Below, in pieces: positions 6,823-8,387 of a DNA stretch of 8,387 bases (within the stretch, counting starts at the first letter, position 1; each line of letters starts with the position of its first letter). The notes beneath the pieces are model-generated. The model saw only the letters and a program-made list of their open reading frames with translations. It searched no databases and was not told where the DNA came from. Source of the stretch: an uncultured Faecalibacterium sp. (GTDB taxonomy: Bacteria > Bacillota > Clostridia > Oscillospirales > Ruminococcaceae); contig CAKSZF010000062.1 in assembly GCA_934525405.1 (NCBI GenBank), positions 1-8,387 of the forward strand, read 5' to 3'. The translations under genes were made by a program, and so were the position numbers.

Positions 6823-8387
6823 ATGAGAAGTGACAATGTGACCAAAGGCTCGGAGCGCGCGCCCAACCGCAGCCTGTTTTATGCGCTGGGCTACACCCCG
6901 GAGGAGCTGGAACGCCCCCTCATCGGCGTGGTGAGCGCTCACAGCGAGATCGTGCCCGGCCACATGAATCTGGACAAGATCGCCGAGGCCGTCAAAGCCG
7001 GTGTGCAGATGGCAGGCGGTACCCCCATCCTGATTCCCGCTATCGGCGTGTGCGACGGCATTGCCATGGGTCATGTGGGCATGAAGTACTCTCTGGCCTC
7101 CCGCGAGCTGATCTGCGACAGCGTGGAGACCATGCTGATGGCACACCAGCTGGACGGCCTTGTGCTGGTGCCCAACTGCGATAAGATCGTGCCCGGCATG
7201 GTGATGGCAGCGGTGCGCATGGATGTGCCCGCTGTGGTCTGCTCCGGCGGCCCCATGCTGGCCGGTACTTACGGCGGCGAGGAAGTGAGCCTTTCCAAGA
7301 TGTTCGAGGCCGTGGGCGCCTATAAGGCCGGTATGATCACCGACGAGCAGCTGGAGGACTGCACCTGCAACTGCTGTCCCAGCTGCGGCAGCTGCTCCGG
7401 TATGTACACCGCCAACAGCATGAACTGCCTGTGCGAGGCCATCGGCATCGCACTGCCCGGCAACGGCACCATCCCGGCTGTGTACTCCAAGCGCTTGCAG
7501 CTGGCAAAGCATGCAGGTATGGCTGTGATGGAAATGGTGCGCAAGGGCATCACCGCGCGCCAGATCATCAACGAGCGCTCCATCCGCAACGCACTGACCT
7601 GCGATATGGCGCTGGGCTGCTCCACCAACACGGTGCTGCACCTGCTGGCTATCGCCTACGAGGCCGGTGTGCCCATCGACCTGAAGCTGTTCAACGAGAT
7701 CAGCGCCAAGACCCCCAACCTGTGCCATCTGGCACCGGCAGGTCCCACTCACATGCCGGATCTGTACGCAGCGGGCGGCATCCCGGCGGTGCAGGCGGAG
7801 CTGGCCAAGAAGGGTTTGCTGGATCTGGATGTGCCCACCGTCACCGGCAAGACCCTTGGCGAGAACATCAAGGGTGCCCATATCCTGAACGAAAAGGCCA
7901 TTCGTCCCATCGAGAACCCCTACTCTGAGACCGGCGGTCTGCAGATCCTGTGGGGCAACATTGCCCCGGACGGGTGCGTTGTCAAGCGCAGCGCCGTGGC
8001 CCCGGAGATGCAGCAGCATTCCGGCCCGGCGCGGGTGTTCAACAGCGAGGAAGAAGCCATTGCTGCCATCTACGCGGGCAAGATCGTCCCGGGCGATGTG
8101 GTGGTCATCCGCTACGAAGGCCCCAAGGGTGGCCCGGGTATGCGGGAGATGCTCAACCCCACCTCTGCGCTGGCAGGCATGAAGCTGGATAAGACGGTGG
8201 CCCTCATCACCGACGGCCGCTTCTCCGGTGCATCCCGCGGTGCTGCCATCGGCCACGTCAGCCCGGAGGCAGCCTCCGGCGGCCCCATCGGCCTGATCGA
8301 GGAAGGGGACACCATCACCATCGACATCCCCAACGCCTCCATCACGCTGGAGGTCAGCGATGCAGTGCTGGCCGAGCGCAAGGCAAA
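6823..8387 (+). CDS. ilvD: Dihydroxy-acid dehydratase, 3'-truncated by window edge
   Basis: This Fe-S enzyme dehydrates dihydroxy acids to 2-keto-3-methylvalerate and 2-ketoisovalerate, the last step before transamination. The window shows 521 codons of an expected 550-560, and the frame is open to the edge. Family signatures are clear: VPGHMNLDK near the N terminus, [15 protein letters not shown] starting at C77, and [10 protein letters not shown] with cluster ligand C119, metal ligand D120 and the lysine K121. [15 protein letters not shown] follows, with the second cluster cysteine C191, and near the C terminus [13 protein letters not shown] (461-473) contains the active-site serine region. 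An unusual run of six cysteines (C180, C182, C184, C185, C188, C191) precedes the SGM motif. The ATG at 6823 has GAGGA (6811-6815) at 7 nt. It follows ilvC by 204 bp of repeats. No promoter of its own is evident, so readthrough from the ilvB promoter is likely. Confidence 0.97.
   Translation, partial: MRSDNVTKGSERAPNRSLFYALGYTPEELERPLIGVVSAHSEIVPGHMNLDKIAEAVKAGVQMAGGTPILIPAIGVCDGIAMGHVGMKYSLASRELICDSVETMLMAHQLDGLVLVPNCDKIVPGMVMAAVRMDVPAVVCSGGPMLAGTYGGEEVSLSKMFEAVGAYKAGMITDEQLEDCTCNCCPSCGSCSGMYTANSMNCLCEAIGIALPGNGTIPAVYSKRLQLAKHAGMAVMEMVRKGITARQIINERSIRNALTCDMALGCSTNTVLHLLAIAYEAGVPIDLKLFNEISAKTPNLCHLAPAGPTHMPDLYAAGGIPAVQAELAKKGLLDLDVPTVTGKTLGENIKGAHILNEKAIRPIENPYSETGGLQILWGNIAPDGCVVKRSAVAPEMQQHSGPARVFNSEEEAIAAIYAGKIVPGDVVVIRYEGPKGGPGMREMLNPTSALAGMKLDKTVALITDGRFSGASRGAAIGHVSPEAASGGPIGLIEEGDTITIDIPNASITLEVSDAVLAERKA

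Noticed and set aside
6799..8256. A 485-codon minus-strand open frame opposite ilvD.
   Set aside because: It is a shadow of ilvD with the same His/Ala/Gly-rich composition; ilvD is clearly the real gene.

Overview
This window is an ordinary but nearly complete branched-chain amino acid biosynthesis locus from a Gram-positive, GC-rich gut Clostridia genome. The third-codon GC bias, the strong AGGAG-type ribosome binding sites, the sigma-A promoters, the T-box leader and the two GC-rich palindromic intergenic repeats fit the Faecalibacterium / Gemmiger / Subdoligranulum branch of the Oscillospiraceae. That placement is an inference from style and memory, not from a database match.

Layout, left to right. 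Positions 1-858 hold the 3' two-thirds of ilvA (threonine ammonia-lyase, medium form with a C-terminal ACT-like domain). A palindromic intergenic repeat follows (about 880-985), then ridA (1046-1420), which removes the reactive enamine made by IlvA. A strong, probably bidirectional terminator (about 1439-1487) separates ridA from a convergent minus-strand gene (1511-2728) for a DUF815-type AAA+ ATPase of unknown role. That gene has its own promoter (2793-2821). Back to back with it lies a near-consensus promoter (2875-2902) driving a T-box leader of roughly 350 nt, whose specifier codon reads ATC (isoleucine). The leader controls ilvB (3256-4920), ilvN (4936-5499), ilvC (5599-6618) and probably ilvD (6823 to beyond the right edge). 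A 204-bp gap filled with inverted repeats and two terminator-like hairpins lies between ilvC and ilvD.

How the genes work together: IlvA deaminates threonine to 2-ketobutyrate, and RidA hydrolyses the enamine/imine intermediates. IlvBN condenses pyruvate with 2-ketobutyrate (isoleucine branch) or with pyruvate (valine branch). IlvC isomerises and reduces the acetohydroxy acids, and IlvD dehydrates the diols to the keto acids. Only the final transaminase (ilvE) is absent from the window. Supply is tied to demand at two levels visible here: tRNA-Ile charging through the T-box, and the ACT domains of IlvA and IlvN, where feedback control is known for the families but not shown here.

I do not see a new defence, mobile or otherwise undescribed system. 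The points most worth a second look are the ilvC-ilvD repeat region with its mutually exclusive pairings, the isoleucine T-box, the shared repeat architecture in two gaps, and the uncharacterised ATPase embedded in the locus.
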